Part shown: positions 44,836-55,900 of the stretch, piece after piece | Layout of the letters: each line of letters opens with the position of its first letter | Numbering within the stretch: position 1 is the stretch's first letter | DNA from: Moniliella sp. 'wahieum' | Lineage: Eukaryota > Basidiomycota > Moniliellomycetes > Moniliellales > Moniliellaceae | Direction: 5' to 3' | Assembly (NCBI GenBank): GCA_003971905.1 | Contig: RSEE01000121.1 | Span: 102,894-166,893 of the forward strand | DNA: 64,000 bases | Translations under genes and position numbers: made by a program | Notes under the pieces: generated by a model | The model's input: only the letters and a program-made list of their open reading frames with translations | Told to the model about the DNA's origin: nothing | Databases searched by the model: none

Positions 44836-46468
44836 CTAAGCAAAACCCTTGTTTATAGAGCCACCCCCCACCGTCACCAGGCGCACCCGCAGGCTGGCCA
44901 CATTCACCAGCGCCACCTGGCCTGTGTGCGCAAACGACGGCAGCAGCACCACCCGCGTCGTCTTCTTGCTCGTCGCATCTGCCACAAGTCCCTCTGGTTA
45001 GCCCCCACACCAACACAAACACACCGGAAGCAACCACTTACGCTCCACCAGCGCCGTCGCCACCGCCGGCTGCCCCCCCCCACATACACATCCGGCCACT
45101 CCTCCATCACAAACGGATCCACCCCCGTCGCCGCACACACCACAGCGTGTCCGGCGCCGTCGGCGCCATGTGGTGCCAGTGCAGCGTCAGCACCGCCGTC
45201 CGCAGTGCGCCCCCCACCCCGCCGGCCAGTACTTGCCAATGTCCCGCACCGTTTTTCCCCCGCCACCGACAGCAGCGTGCGCGTGGCGCATCCCCGCCTC
45301 TTGGCACCCCAATCCACCCGGGTTCGTCTCCCGCACCAGCCCGCTCCACCGCCCACTCTTGGGCAGCAGCGCCTGGTCACCCTGCTGCTGCAACAAGCAC
45401 GGCACCGGATCCGCGCTGCCGGCTGCACGTGCACCGGCATGGTGCACGTCAAGTCGGCCAAAAACTGTCCAGCGCATGCAAGGCCGTAGAGCGCGCAACA
45501 CTGGCTGCGTGCGACGGCGTCTTCTCCCGGTAGTCGGCCGAGACGCCCTGCTCGTTGAGCGGCGCAAACGATCGCCGGCAATCACCAGGCGCACCACCTG
45601 GCTCGCCTCGTCGTGCCCCGCGTCGGAGCTGGAACCCTGCGTCTGATCCTGACCCAGGCCCAGGCCCAGCTCGCCCGTCAGCCACTCGGCCAGCAACTGC
45701 CGTCGCACCGGCGCCTGTGCCGGCTCGGACCACTCGTCGGCTTGGGTGCGCCCTCGCCAGGCCGGCCACGACGGCAACCCATTCGGGCCCGTCCGCTTGG
45801 CCCGGCAGGCCTTCCAACGACTCGTGCACGTGCCGTGGCATGGCGCCCGAAAAGCCATCGGGATACGCCACGTCCTGCACCACGAATTGCCCGTCCTGGT
45901 TCTCTCGCCCCAGCACGGCCATCACAGCGCCCGTCACCAAGCTGTACTGCAGTCCCTTGCCGCCCGGAGGCGGACCCAACGTTGGGCCCACCAGCTGCAC
46001 CCGGCCACTCTCGTCTTCCAGATACACCTCGGCCGGCTCGGTGCCGGCGAGGTAGGTGGCCGGGATGGGTTGCGGGGGAGGGAAAGTTCGCGTGCCAACT
46101 CGGTGAGCACATTGGGCTTGGCCGACGGCGCGGCATACACCACGCCTACAATCGCCGACGTTTGACCGGGCCGGAGACCGAGCAGTTTGGGCGCCAACGC
46201 CGGTACCTCTTCCGCCTCGGCATCTAGCTCTTCTTGTTCCAACGCCGCCCCGTCCGGGTTCCACCTCGGGTCGTCATCCGCGCACGCGCACCCCACACGC
46301 GCTCCGCCACACCCCGCAGCCGCCCACGCAGCATCTGCAGGCCGAGCATCGTACAGCGGCGCATACTGCGCCGTGACACCCGCGACCCCAGCGGCTGCTC
46401 CAGCGCGCCCGCCTTGCACCCACTTGGGCGCCCCAGCAGACAACCGCGTCGTAGGGTGCGATCGCCAT
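44836..46468 (-). CDS. POL31: DNA polymerase delta small subunit (POLD2/Pol31/Cdc1)
   Basis: The essential second subunit of replicative polymerase delta, linking the catalytic subunit to the rest of the complex; it has an OB fold and an inactive phosphoesterase domain. Visible blocks are QYAPLYDARP, the PGQTSAIVGVVYA stretch, VYLEDESGRVQLVGP (OB fold), GAVMAVLGRENQDGQFVVQD, VVRLVIAGD (phosphoesterase), PVHVQPGSADPV, GKTVRDIGKY, HHMAPTAPDTLW and EWPDVYVGG. One intron, 44994-45041 (48 bases, GTAAGT…ACCAG), precedes the last exon (TTRVVLLPSFAHTGQVALVN). Frames change near 46400, 46080, 45720, 45560, 45440 and 45280. Start 46468 (MAIAPYDAVV) is the best ATG; the end at 44836 is provisional. Confidence 0.88.
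44994..45041 (-). other. Intron in POL31
   Basis: GTAAGT donor and TAACCAG acceptor, 48 bases, the shortest intron in the window; splicing gives LVEQGLVADA in frame. Confidence 0.8.
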
Positions 46469-48635
46469 GGTCGTCGTAGTGGTCGTGGTGTGGTGGTGGG
46501 AGGTGGTCGGAGGGGCACAAATGCAGATGAGCTAACCACCAGCACCCCCCGAAAGATTGCCTGCCAACGCGACGCGCAACCGCCCCAACCCTAGCGTTGG
46601 ACGCGCCTGATGCATGATCGCTGACCCAGCGCTGACGTGTGACGTCACGTGACGCACTGGCGGGGGATGGGATCGCCTGCCGCCCACTCAAGTAGATACA
46701 TACTCAGTGAGTACTACTGCCGCGTACCGCCAGCTGGTGGTCGGCGGATTCGATGTCCACCCACTGCGCGCAGGGCCTCGGGAGCTAGATCCTGCAACTC
46801 TGCCCGCGAGCCGAGCTCGGGATGCGATGCTATTACTCTGTGGTGCCCCCCACAGACCCCAGTGGCCACGGATATGGATGTGCCCTGTGCTGCATCCCTA
46901 AGCTGGCGATGGGGATGAGGTAGTCGTTCGTGGCGCGGTTCGACCTAGCACGAAAAGGGAATGTGGAGGGTGTGCTGATCTAACCTTGACCAGAGCGAGG
47001 ACATGTGGTGGCAACAGAGAGAGTGTGGGCATATGAAATGGATGCGGGAGGAGAGCTGGGTTGGGTAGTTTGAAGACTCGATTGCGGAAAAAACAGTATA
47101 GCCATCAAAATGCATTCTACCCCTCCTTCTTTCAGCACCTTCAGTGATGCCAGGCTTTTGCTTTGGGCGTCTGGCGTTTGTCGCCAGTCTCTGCTTGACC
47201 AAGAGAGACCGAGTGGCACGACTGCGTCTCTCGCTGTGATCGGTTTCCGCGCATCTGGTCGGGAGTGATGTTCGAGGGGCCAGTTAGGCCCCTTGGGGAA
47301 ACCATCTCCAGTTCTCGTCTTTTCACGATAAGAACGCTTTGAGCTTATGATGTAGTTGTTCAGTCCTCTCCTCAGCCCATGGGCAAGGCGGCAGGAACAG
47401 CGGCCTTCGGAGGTTGCCATCAGCCACCGCCCACTGGCTGTCCTTGGTCCTACCCGATCATCTCCCCTGGCAGGTCACTACCAAGACCGACAGGCGCTTT
47501 GTTCCGAGGTACGCGCTACCCGACCATAACCCCTCCACTACGTATCCCACACATACAAAACCCACACACGGGTATGAACGGTCCCCCTCCGTCGCCGGCC
47601 CGGATACCACACCGCCTTTGGGATCCAAGAGCCAATACCAACTGTGCTTTATTGGGGTGGACCCCCTTGGTCGAATCATGCCGGAAAATGTCGTTGGCGA
47701 CGACGTTGTTGGACATGCAAAAACACATATGCCACACTACACCCATATATATATTTACTGTGACGACAGCTGATGATGATGATAGCCCCAATTTCCACGG
47801 ATTGGTAATCTGCGTCCTACTAAGGCTTCTTGTTGGCAGGGGGATCGTCGGTGTGCGCTCTCGACCCTGAGGTGCCCTCTCGACCAGCTAGCCTAGCAGC
47901 CTTCAGTTTCTTTCCCCTGTCCTACAGCACTTTGCGGGGGGATGGGACCCGGCGGACGTCATGACAAGAAGGGCTAAGAGAGGAACACTACCGTGTACCT
48001 GCACGAAAAGAAGCATCTGCAGCGTATTCTTTTGCTAAGCACGCAGTCTCTGTCTGGATGTCCCGAACATGAGTCTAATACTAGTCGAACATTCGCTTCT
48101 CATTCACAAAAAGCGCTGCTGCAACGCGGGTGTGTGCTAATGCATAGTATATGTTGCGTGATGTTTTGGTCCTTCGCCGCCAGCTCATCTTTGTTCACTC
48201 CTTTCGCCTGTTGTTCGAGTGTCAACCGCAGAATTTAACCCAATCCACACCATGTTCAAAAGCAGCGAATACCCTTGCACTCACAGCACGCGAGGTCAAT
48301 CAACTCTGGCAAGCTCGAGGCATGTGGTTTGCGAGAGTTTTGGTTGATCGAGTTGATCGATCTTAATTTGCTCATCGACTACTAAATTATAATGTGGGGT
48401 AAAAGGCCAATTTTGAGACGATCGAGCGTCTGTGCTGAACATTGCTTTGCATTTCATTTCTGGTTGTGCTTCGGGTGCGTTACGCGCTTACGTCTGCTTT
48501 TCGCCCGCATTTTTTTTTTCTTTTTTTCGCGAGATCCACAGCGAGCAACGCGGCCGAGGCGGGCCCCGCAGACACCACCTCCACACCCCCCCACCACTCC
48601 CTTGGCGCCTCGTCTCGCTTGCCGTCGCGCCCACC
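46469..48635. other. Divergent spacer between POL31 and RLP24
   Basis: 2.2 kb without a supportable gene. The POL31 side has a composite CRE/E-box (46640-46651) and TGATGCATGATCG (46608-46620). Open frames at 46945-47420 (minus) and 47379-47870 (plus) have no family features. Before RLP24 there is a T-rich tract (48511-48528) and a pyrimidine-rich leader. Confidence 0.5.
46640..46651. promoter_or_regulatory. Overlapping CRE and E-box upstream of POL31
   Basis: TGACGTCA (46640-46647, ATF/CREB type) overlaps CACGTG (46646-46651), about 175 bases before the POL31 ATG; a second GTGACG follows. Function is inferred. Confidence 0.45.
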
Positions 48636-49268
48636 ATGGTGCGCATCCAACACTGCTACTTCTTCCCACCCCGTCTACCCGGGCCACGGCGTCACGTTCG
48701 TGCGCAACGACGCCAAGGTGTTTGCCTTCTGCCGCTCCAAGTGCCACAACAACTTCAAGCTGAAGCGCAACCCACGCAAGGTGCGCTGGACCAAGGCCTT
48801 CCGCAAGGCCGCCGGCAAGGAGATGACCGTGGATGCCACGCTTGAGTTTGAGAAGCGGAGAAACGTTCCGGTGCGCTACAACCGCGAGCTGTACGCGGCC
48901 ACGCTCCAGGCCATGGGCCGCATTGCCCAGATCAAGGCTCGTCGCCAGAAGGCCTTTTTCCGCGCCCGCATGGCCGCCGCCGGCGCCAACAGCAAGGGCA
49001 AGCTCAACCGCGACCGGCTTTCCGTTGCCCGCCACGCGCACGTTCGCGACATGCTGGCCAAGCAGAAAGCCCTTCGCCCCGAACTGGAGCAGATCAAAAT
49101 CAAGGCTCGCAACGCCCGCGCGGTGCCATCGGCTCTCCAAGCCGGTTCAGGTACCAAAATGTGCGTTTGCATCCTCGTTTCTTTTGGACAGTTACTTTTT
49201 CGGCGCCTGCGATACTAACTCTGCATGTTTTTTGTGGTCTGTATAGGTCGATGGACCTCGACGACTAG
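48636..49268 (+). CDS. RLP24: Ribosome biogenesis protein RLP24
   Basis: A paralogue of ribosomal protein eL24 that sits on pre-60S particles and recruits the Drg1 AAA-ATPase. The start at 48636 is in a CACCATGG context (MVRIQHCYF). The body is near-identical to the family: [51 protein letters not shown]. One intron, 49161-49246 (GTGCGT…TATAG), precedes the last exon SMDLDD. The frame changes at about 48651-48656, where CYFCS is expected: two bases appear to be missing and the second zinc-ligand Cys is lost. In an essential gene this is more likely a sequence error than a true mutation. Confidence 0.93.
49161..49246 (+). other. Intron in RLP24
   Basis: GTGCGT donor and GTATAG acceptor, 86 bases; the last exon is only 22 bases including the stop. 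Confidence 0.85.
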
Positions 49269-49379
49269 GTTGGTTGATGCACATCGTGATCCATGTACTA
49301 TTACTACCGCTCTGCTCATGTCTGGTAGGGTGGTCCCTTTGCCTCCTCCCGCCCGCTTTCTAAACGCATACCCGGCCGG

Positions 49380-50396
49380 CTAGAGAGCCGAGGTCGGGTC
49401 GCCAAACAGCCTGGTTGCCAGAAGTGTCAGATCGAACCATTCCTTTGTCAGCTGGGATGGGCAAGAGAAGTACTTACGTAGCATACGCCGGTCCTACCTC
49501 TTGCAACAGGTCGTCGGCCAGCATGGCGCGGCCCAGCCGGCGGAATGCGCCATTGGAGGAGAGGCGGGTGGTAGCGCACGCGCCAAAGGCCGCAGTCAGA
49601 GGCAAGTTGGTTAAGGGGATGGCATCCTTCTTGTCCTTGTGGGAGTCGTAATAAATCCTCGCCCAGGCCATAAACGTGCCCAGTGTGCCAGACAGAATGT
49701 CCCCCTGCCCGCCGGCGCGCTTGAGAGAACCCTTATCGTCGCATTCGGCCACATGGCCAGTGGGGGACATGATCTGGTCCACACGCCCCTTCTGTACGAT
49801 GGTCGGGCCGGCCAGGGCGAGGGCGAGCGCCTTGAGCGGATTGTCCTGGTGCGGGTCAATGCCCGTGGCCTGCAGCAGCCGACCAAACTCGACCACGTTG
49901 GGCGTCAAGACGCACTGCGCAAACCCCTTGACCAGACTAGGGTCGTGCTGGATCAACCACAGACCATCTGCATCAATCACTGTCCAGATGCCCTTCTCCC
50001 GCGCCAGCTGCACCGCAATCTTGGCACATGCTTGCATGTGGTCGTCGCGGCCGAGCCCGGGGCCAATGACGACGCTGTGCAAGCGTTCAAAGATGGAACT
50101 CAACTCGGCGCGGATGGTGTCGGCGCTGCTGGTGGGGCGAGAACGCGATGGACAATCAGGTCGGGCGAGTAGGTCTTGATCACGTTGCCTGCATCAGGCT
50201 CGCAGATGGTGTGGGTCATATCGGCACCGAGACGCATGCTGGACATGGAGGCAAAGTACGGCGCGCCCGTGTAGTCCTTGCTGCCGCCCACAACGCCGAC
50301 GCGGCCAGCTTGGCCCTTGTGCAGGGCCTCGCTCAGCGGCGGCACGATCCTCTGCGCGTCGGCCAAGAGGCGTGCACGCGTAGCAGCAGCAGACAT
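49380..50396 (-). CDS. NAXD: ATP-dependent NAD(P)H-hydrate dehydratase (NAXD)
   Basis: A metabolite-repair enzyme that converts damaged S-NAD(P)HX back to NAD(P)H using ATP; mitochondrial and cytosolic forms exist. It has the ribokinase-like YjeF C-terminal fold. Motifs: [19 protein letters not shown] (about 50310-50255), [10 protein letters not shown] (about 50065), [21 protein letters not shown], and the ATP/catalytic [13 protein letters not shown] (about 49700). Start 50396 (MSAAATRAR) is the first ATG. One intron, 49411-49477 (GTAAGT…ACCAG), precedes a 10-codon last exon ending LFGDPTSAL; without splicing the frame stops at 49474. One frame change near 50110. It shares a 239-base divergent promoter with the hydrolase gene. 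Confidence 0.93.
49411..49477 (-). other. Intron in NAXD
   Basis: GTAAGT donor and AACCAG acceptor, 67 bases; joins GCT AC to G CTG TTT in frame. Confidence 0.75.
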
Positions 50397-50549
50397 GGTG
50401 GTGGTGGTGGTGGTGGTGGTGGGGATGGCGAGATGGATGGATGGGTGGATGAAGGATGGTGTCAAGAAGGCTCCTCAGCGCCTCAGCTCGCCTGCTGTTT
50501 TATTTGGCGGTGGGGCGTGGCTGGGCTGGCTGAGGTGCTGCTGCGGCCA

Positions 50550-50557
50550 TGACGTCA
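50550..50557. promoter_or_regulatory. TGACGTCA (CRE) in the NAXD/hydrolase divergent promoter
   Basis: Perfect palindromic ATF/CREB site, 154 bases from the NAXD ATG and 79 bases from the hydrolase ATG, so it could serve both genes. Confidence 0.45.
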
Positions 50558-50635
50558 GCGCGCCTGGGGCCGTGCACGGCCGTGTTTCATTTTCCCAGCA
50601 GAACTCGTAGTAGCGTCCCACACCACCACTGCGCC

Positions 50636-51696
50636 ATGCGCGCCGCCATCCTCCCATCCGCCTCGGCTGTGGCCCGCGACCAGGCGCAGATTGCGTACGA
50701 CGTGTACGGCGACGTGGCCAGCGGCGTGCCTCTGTTGCTCGTCACCGGCGCCTGCCATCTCAAGAGCGACTGGTTTGCGCTCCCGCGTCTCCTGGCCCAG
50801 GCCGGCGCGCGCCGGCCCGTGGTGGCGCTCGAGACGCGCGGCATGGGCGCGTCGCCGCTGCTGGCTCCCGGCCAGGCCGCGTCCAATCTGACCATGCTCC
50901 ACTTGGCCCGCGACGTGGCTGACGTGCTCCGGTCTCTGGGCGTCGCCAGGGCCGATCTGCTCGGCTGGAGCTTGGGCTCCGTCGTGGTCCAGCACCTGCT
51001 TCTGGCCCAGCCACCGCGTTCGGACACGGGCGAGTTCCAGTTCGAAGGCATCACCTTTCCCCATGCCGTCCTGGCCACCTCCTTTGCCTCACCCCTCCTC
51101 GTCTCTCGCCCGCAAGATACGCCGGATCGCCATGCCGCTCGCCCGGAACCGTCTATTTCCAAGCTGCGCGACGACCCTCCCGCCTGGGCCGCCGCCATCG
51201 CCCGTGAGCTGTATCGTCCTGGCTATGCCCATGAATCTTCGTTGCACCACCAACACTTTGTCCGGCGGGAGCGATTCCTTGCGGAAACAATGTGAGTCGA
51301 TGTGGCTACTCCCCTGACCGGCAGGCACAACACTGTGCTAACGAGGCATAGCACTGATATTGTTCTGCTTTATTTTGTTTTGCTTTACCCTGTTTGTTCT
51401 CAAGCGCCCAACGCCCGCTGGAGTTGATCAAGGCCCAGGCCCGTTTGGCTGCAGGTGTCGAGACCGCTGCATCCCTTGCGCGTCTACCACAGGAGGCACA
51501 GCGACGCATCGCGCTCATCGTCGGCCAAGATGATCTAGTGGTTCCCCCGAGCGCAGCCCAATCGTTGTTGGACGCACTGCCACACGCTGTACGTGTTACG
51601 AACCCGGCGGTGGGAGACGCGTTTGGCCATCTGTGGTGGGATTTTGGGCCTCCCGAGCTGTGGGCAAGCCAAATAGCCGCGTTTTTGGACCGCTAA
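50636..51696 (+). CDS. Alpha/beta hydrolase
   Basis: A soluble serine hydrolase of the alpha/beta fold; substrate unknown. Start 50636 (MRAAILPSASAVARDQ). Motifs: LLLVTGACHLKSDW oxyanion region (about 50735), ALETRGMGASP (about 50830), the nucleophile elbow GWSLGS (about 50963) and an Asp/His pair in VGQDDLVVPPSAAQ and FGHLWWDF (about 51525-51640). One intron, 51292-51404 (GTGAGT…TCAAG), joins ETI to AQRPLELIKA. The reading frame is intact through both exons, unlike most genes here. It is divergent from NAXD with 239 bases between the start codons. Confidence 0.85.
51292..51404 (+). other. Intron in alpha/beta hydrolase gene
   Basis: GTGAGT donor and TTCTCAAG acceptor, 113 bases; T-rich before the acceptor. 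Confidence 0.8.
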
Positions 51697-52997
51697 ATGT
51701 GTATGTGTTGGGGCGGAGGGTGAGGCTGGCCAAGTGCTGAGGTGGATATGGGTTGGATTGGCCGATCGATGAACGAAAATCCAGACTGGTCGATCATTGT
51801 TGAGGCTGATCAAGGAAGGGTTATCAACGACCCTCTTCTGTACACACACCATGTGCCAGATCTACGCACCGGCGCCACACCCGGCGTTGCTGGACCTATT
51901 TGAGCCCTGTCTTCCGTCGCTCCCTCCGCATGCGTCCCCTCCGACCACACCTGCTCCCTCCTGCTCCCCCAACCTGGATCACCACATGATCGGTTACGGT
52001 ATGCCACAGACCCCGTGGTAAAATATATCACCAATGACTGCTTTGATGCTAGAATCCATCCTCCCTGCCGCTTTCACCAACTATATTGGGATTGGGGTGC
52101 CAAGGCTCGTCGCGCCTGGCTCGAAACCCATTGTTTCTGTTTCGTTTTCAACCCTATCATCACCACCTAGATTGATTCCCTCGGTTCGCATTCTCCTTGT
52201 TTCGACTTTACGATATGTCATAGCCCTCCGGATCCGTCGGTGGTATGTATGTGCGTACCACCCGATGACCTGATTCCTATCAGTTAGGTTCTATGCCCGT
52301 TCTCATATACCCTAAAGCTTGAATGGGGGGGGGTTGGGTCCAGCTGCGTACATCTTCAACGAAACCGAATCTAGTGCCCTGTGATTAGTATCATGGCTAC
52401 AGTAGTAGTACCTACTTAGTACTAGCACGCATTCTTTCTGTTCCTCTGTCCTGACACACTACCAACCGCAAAGCAGATCTCCCACCTCCGCTCTGCTTCA
52501 ATCCCGGGAAGCATGGCGTACAAACCACTGTCGACCACCCGCACATCCTCGGGCCACCATCATCGCCAACTTGCGTGTAGTAGGATCATCGCGGCGCATA
52601 TTGATTGGCATGCACTGTGCAGTTCTGCCAACAGCAATTCCGACGGATGCTGTACCACAGTCACGGCTTCGCGAGAGGGAGACCAAAAGATCTTCTCAGA
52701 GAGGGGGAGAAGATAGAGACCGCTCGTTCGAGGAAGCAAGATGCATCTGGACGGGAACAAGAGCAAAACATGGACACGGAACGCGTTGCGGAGAAGATGA
52801 GAGTTACTGCAAGGGAAATGATAACGATCATCGAGATCATCGATCATCGTCTCGATCATCAATCATCCATCATTCATCATTCCCGTTGGACCGATCACGT
52901 AATCTAGGCGGTGATTTTCGATTCCCCTCGCTACCGCCTCGATTTTGGGCCCTCCGTTCGCTCACCACCCGCTGGCGCTCCCGCTTTCCCGCTGACG
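51697..52997. other. Spacer upstream of metal ATPase gene
   Basis: No gene recognised. Contains a GATCATCGATCATCGTCTCG tract (52828-52855) followed by CATCCATCATTCATCATTC words, and a G9 run near 52325. Likely holds the ATPase promoter. Confidence 0.5.
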
Positions 52998-55900
52998 ATG
53001 ACGGCAACGACGACGATGGCGACAACGCCGATGGCGATCACGGAAACGACGCCGACTGCAGCTGCCACGCCACTGCATCCCCAAGTCACGGCCTGCGCAT
53101 CCTTCACGCGTCGCAGTTGCTGCCCTGACGTGCACACCACTGCCAGCAGTGGCGCCGACGAGCACGACACCGACACAGACTCGTGCGACGGCGGATGCTG
53201 CGCGGGCGACAAGCTCACCAACGCTGATACTGGCGCACACGGCGTCGCCAACGATTCCTGTGGCGGCTGCTGCGCCGACGAGGACGACCACGATGCCGAT
53301 TGTGGTGGTGGTGCGCCAGAGGCCGATACGGAATCGTGCCGTGGCTGCTGTGCCAACGATGGGCATGCGGGCGCTGGCGCTGTCCAGCAAGAAGCCCCCA
53401 CGAATGCTTGCGGAAGCGGCTGCTGCGCTGAGCCGGCGCAGGAAACGGGCTGTGCCACCAACGCGGCGCAAGCACCCGTCGTGGCCACGCAAGCTCCGTG
53501 CGAGCGCAGCGCATGCCAGCGTGCCCAGCAGCCAGACGTGTTTGGCGCACGCCCTGGCTGCTGCGACAAGGAATGCATCGAGGAGCTGGTGGAGCGGTCG
53601 TGGAGCCGTGTGTGCTCGGACCAGTGCCGAGCGCGGGGTCGCGCATGCTCGCGTGCGTGCGAGCAGCACCTAACGGATCCCGCGGGCTACCGCGCTCATG
53701 CCGCCCGTCTTTTCCACAAGTACCACTCCATTCTCGACCGTCTCGGTTGCCTCTGCCGCATGACGCGCGAGCGCCAGCAGCTCTCGTGCTGCATCAAGAA
53801 GCGCCCGTCCGACGGCGGGGGGCGCACGCAGCGTTCCAACGCATCGGTTGCCTGCGACAAAAAAGCCTCTTCGCCAGATTGTCAGGACGCTTGCTGCGCC
53901 GACGCCTCGGACCCTTGCGACGACTTGCCAGACATGTGCTGCCCTGGTCCGGCCGAGTCTGGTAGCAAGCTGCGCGACCAGGACGGCGCTGAAGATGGCA
54001 CCGCCAGTGCGCGCCCGCATGTGCATGTGGCCTTGGCTGTGCGAGGAATGACGTGCACGGGGTGCGAAGTCAAGTTGCAGCGCAGCCTGGCGGCCCTGCC
54101 CGGCGTCTCGAACGTGCAAACCAGTCTTGTGATGGCCCGCGCGGCGTTTGACATTGATCCCCGGGTGTGCGCCGCGGATGACGCGCGCGCACGCCTCGCT
54201 CGTGACACTGGCTTTCATATTGACGTGCTGCATGACCCGGCTGCTTCGCGGTTCCTCACGCTCTCCTTCGTGGTGACCGAGCAGCGTGCCCAGGCGCTGC
54301 AAGACCAACCGCTTCCCTGGGGCGTAAAGGACCTGACCCTCACGTCTTCCACCGAGGTAGCCGTCCTATTTGATCCGGCTCTTGTTGGTGCTCGGGACCT
54401 CGCTGAGACCCAGTTTGGCCAGCCCCTGGACTTGGCGCCGCTGCCTGCTCCTGTGGCCGTCTCCACGGGGCGCGCACATGTGCGGACGCTGGCATGGTAC
54501 ACCGCGCTTTCCATCCTGCTCACTGTCCCGGTCCTGGTTCTGTCCTGGGCACCGCTACCGAAAGGCCACGCACGCAAGACCACATACGACTCGATTTGCT
54601 TGGGCCTGGGAACCATCGTGCAGGTTGCCGTTGCAGGCCCGATCTACGTGAGCACGCTCCGCAGTCTTTTCTTCAACCGCGTGATCGAGATGGATTTTCT
54701 CGTGGTCCTGTCTACCACGGCCGCCTGGACCTTGTCGGCTGTCGCGTTTGTGTTTGCGCAGGTGCACCGGCCTCTGAAAACTGGCCAGTTCTTCGAGACG
54801 AGTACGCTGCTGATCACGCTGATCATGCTGGGCCGGCTCATGGCTGCCTGGGCGCGGCAGCGGGCGGTCGAATCAGTTTTGCTACAGCAATTGCAGCCCT
54901 CTACGGCACTTGTTCGTGTTGCGGACGGACGACCCGGATCATCGACTCGCGTCTATTACAATGGGGGGACACGTTTGTTGTTCGTCCCGACGCCCGTGTC
55001 CCGACGGACGGCACGGTGATCGAGGGTGTGTCGGAAGTGGATGAATCGATGATGACGGGCGAGTCGGTGCCGGTGCCCAAGACGTGCGGTGCTGTCCTGG
55101 TGGCTGGATCGATCAATGGACCGGGTGAGTTGGTGGCCAAACTCGACAGTCTTCCCCACACCAACTTTGTCGCGCAAATCTCGAGCTTAGTGGACGAGGC
55201 CAAGATGGACAAGCCTACGCTCCAGCAGTTGGCCGACCAGGTCGCCCGGATTTTTGTGCCCGTCATCTGCACTGTGACTGCCATCACGTTTTCTTGCTCA
55301 TCTCGGCGTTGGGATGAACCGTGACCACCATTCGGGCCGCGAGGCTGCCGTCGATGCCATCACGTTTGCCATCGCCACCCTGATCGTTTCGTGTCCGTGT
55401 GCGATCGGTCTAGCGGTACCACTTGCGGTCGTTGTGGGCCTCGGTGTGTGTGCCCGCCACGGTGTGGTCATCAAGCACGCCCAACTCCTCACAGACGCCG
55501 CCATTGTCACCCACATTGTGCTCGACAAGACGGGGACGCTAACGCATGGCCGGCCCCGCGTGGAACGCCGCATTGAAATTCACCCCGTGCACGCCACCGA
55601 GACCGAGGCAGACACACACGTAGACGCAGCTGCGCTGGCGCTCGTGCAGGGGCAGGTCCACCCCGTGTCGCGCGCCCTGGCGGCTGAATTGGCTGACAAT
55701 GGTGTCACTCCGCTCACGGCGGTCGGCCTGCGCGCTCTGCCGGGCAAGGGCATTGAGGCGCGCGTGGATGGCCGCCTGATCCGTGTTGGCCGAGCGGACT
55801 GGGCCGGAGGAGCTGGGGACAAGAATGTGCAGCGCCTGTTGGAAGCTGGTCTGACGGTGGTGTGCGTCGCAGTCAATGGCCAGGCACGCGTGGCCTATGG

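Noticed and set aside
43559..45489. Plus-strand open frames of 326 and 358 codons
   Set aside because: Antisense shadows of mug190 and POL31 with low-complexity Arg/Gly/Pro content.
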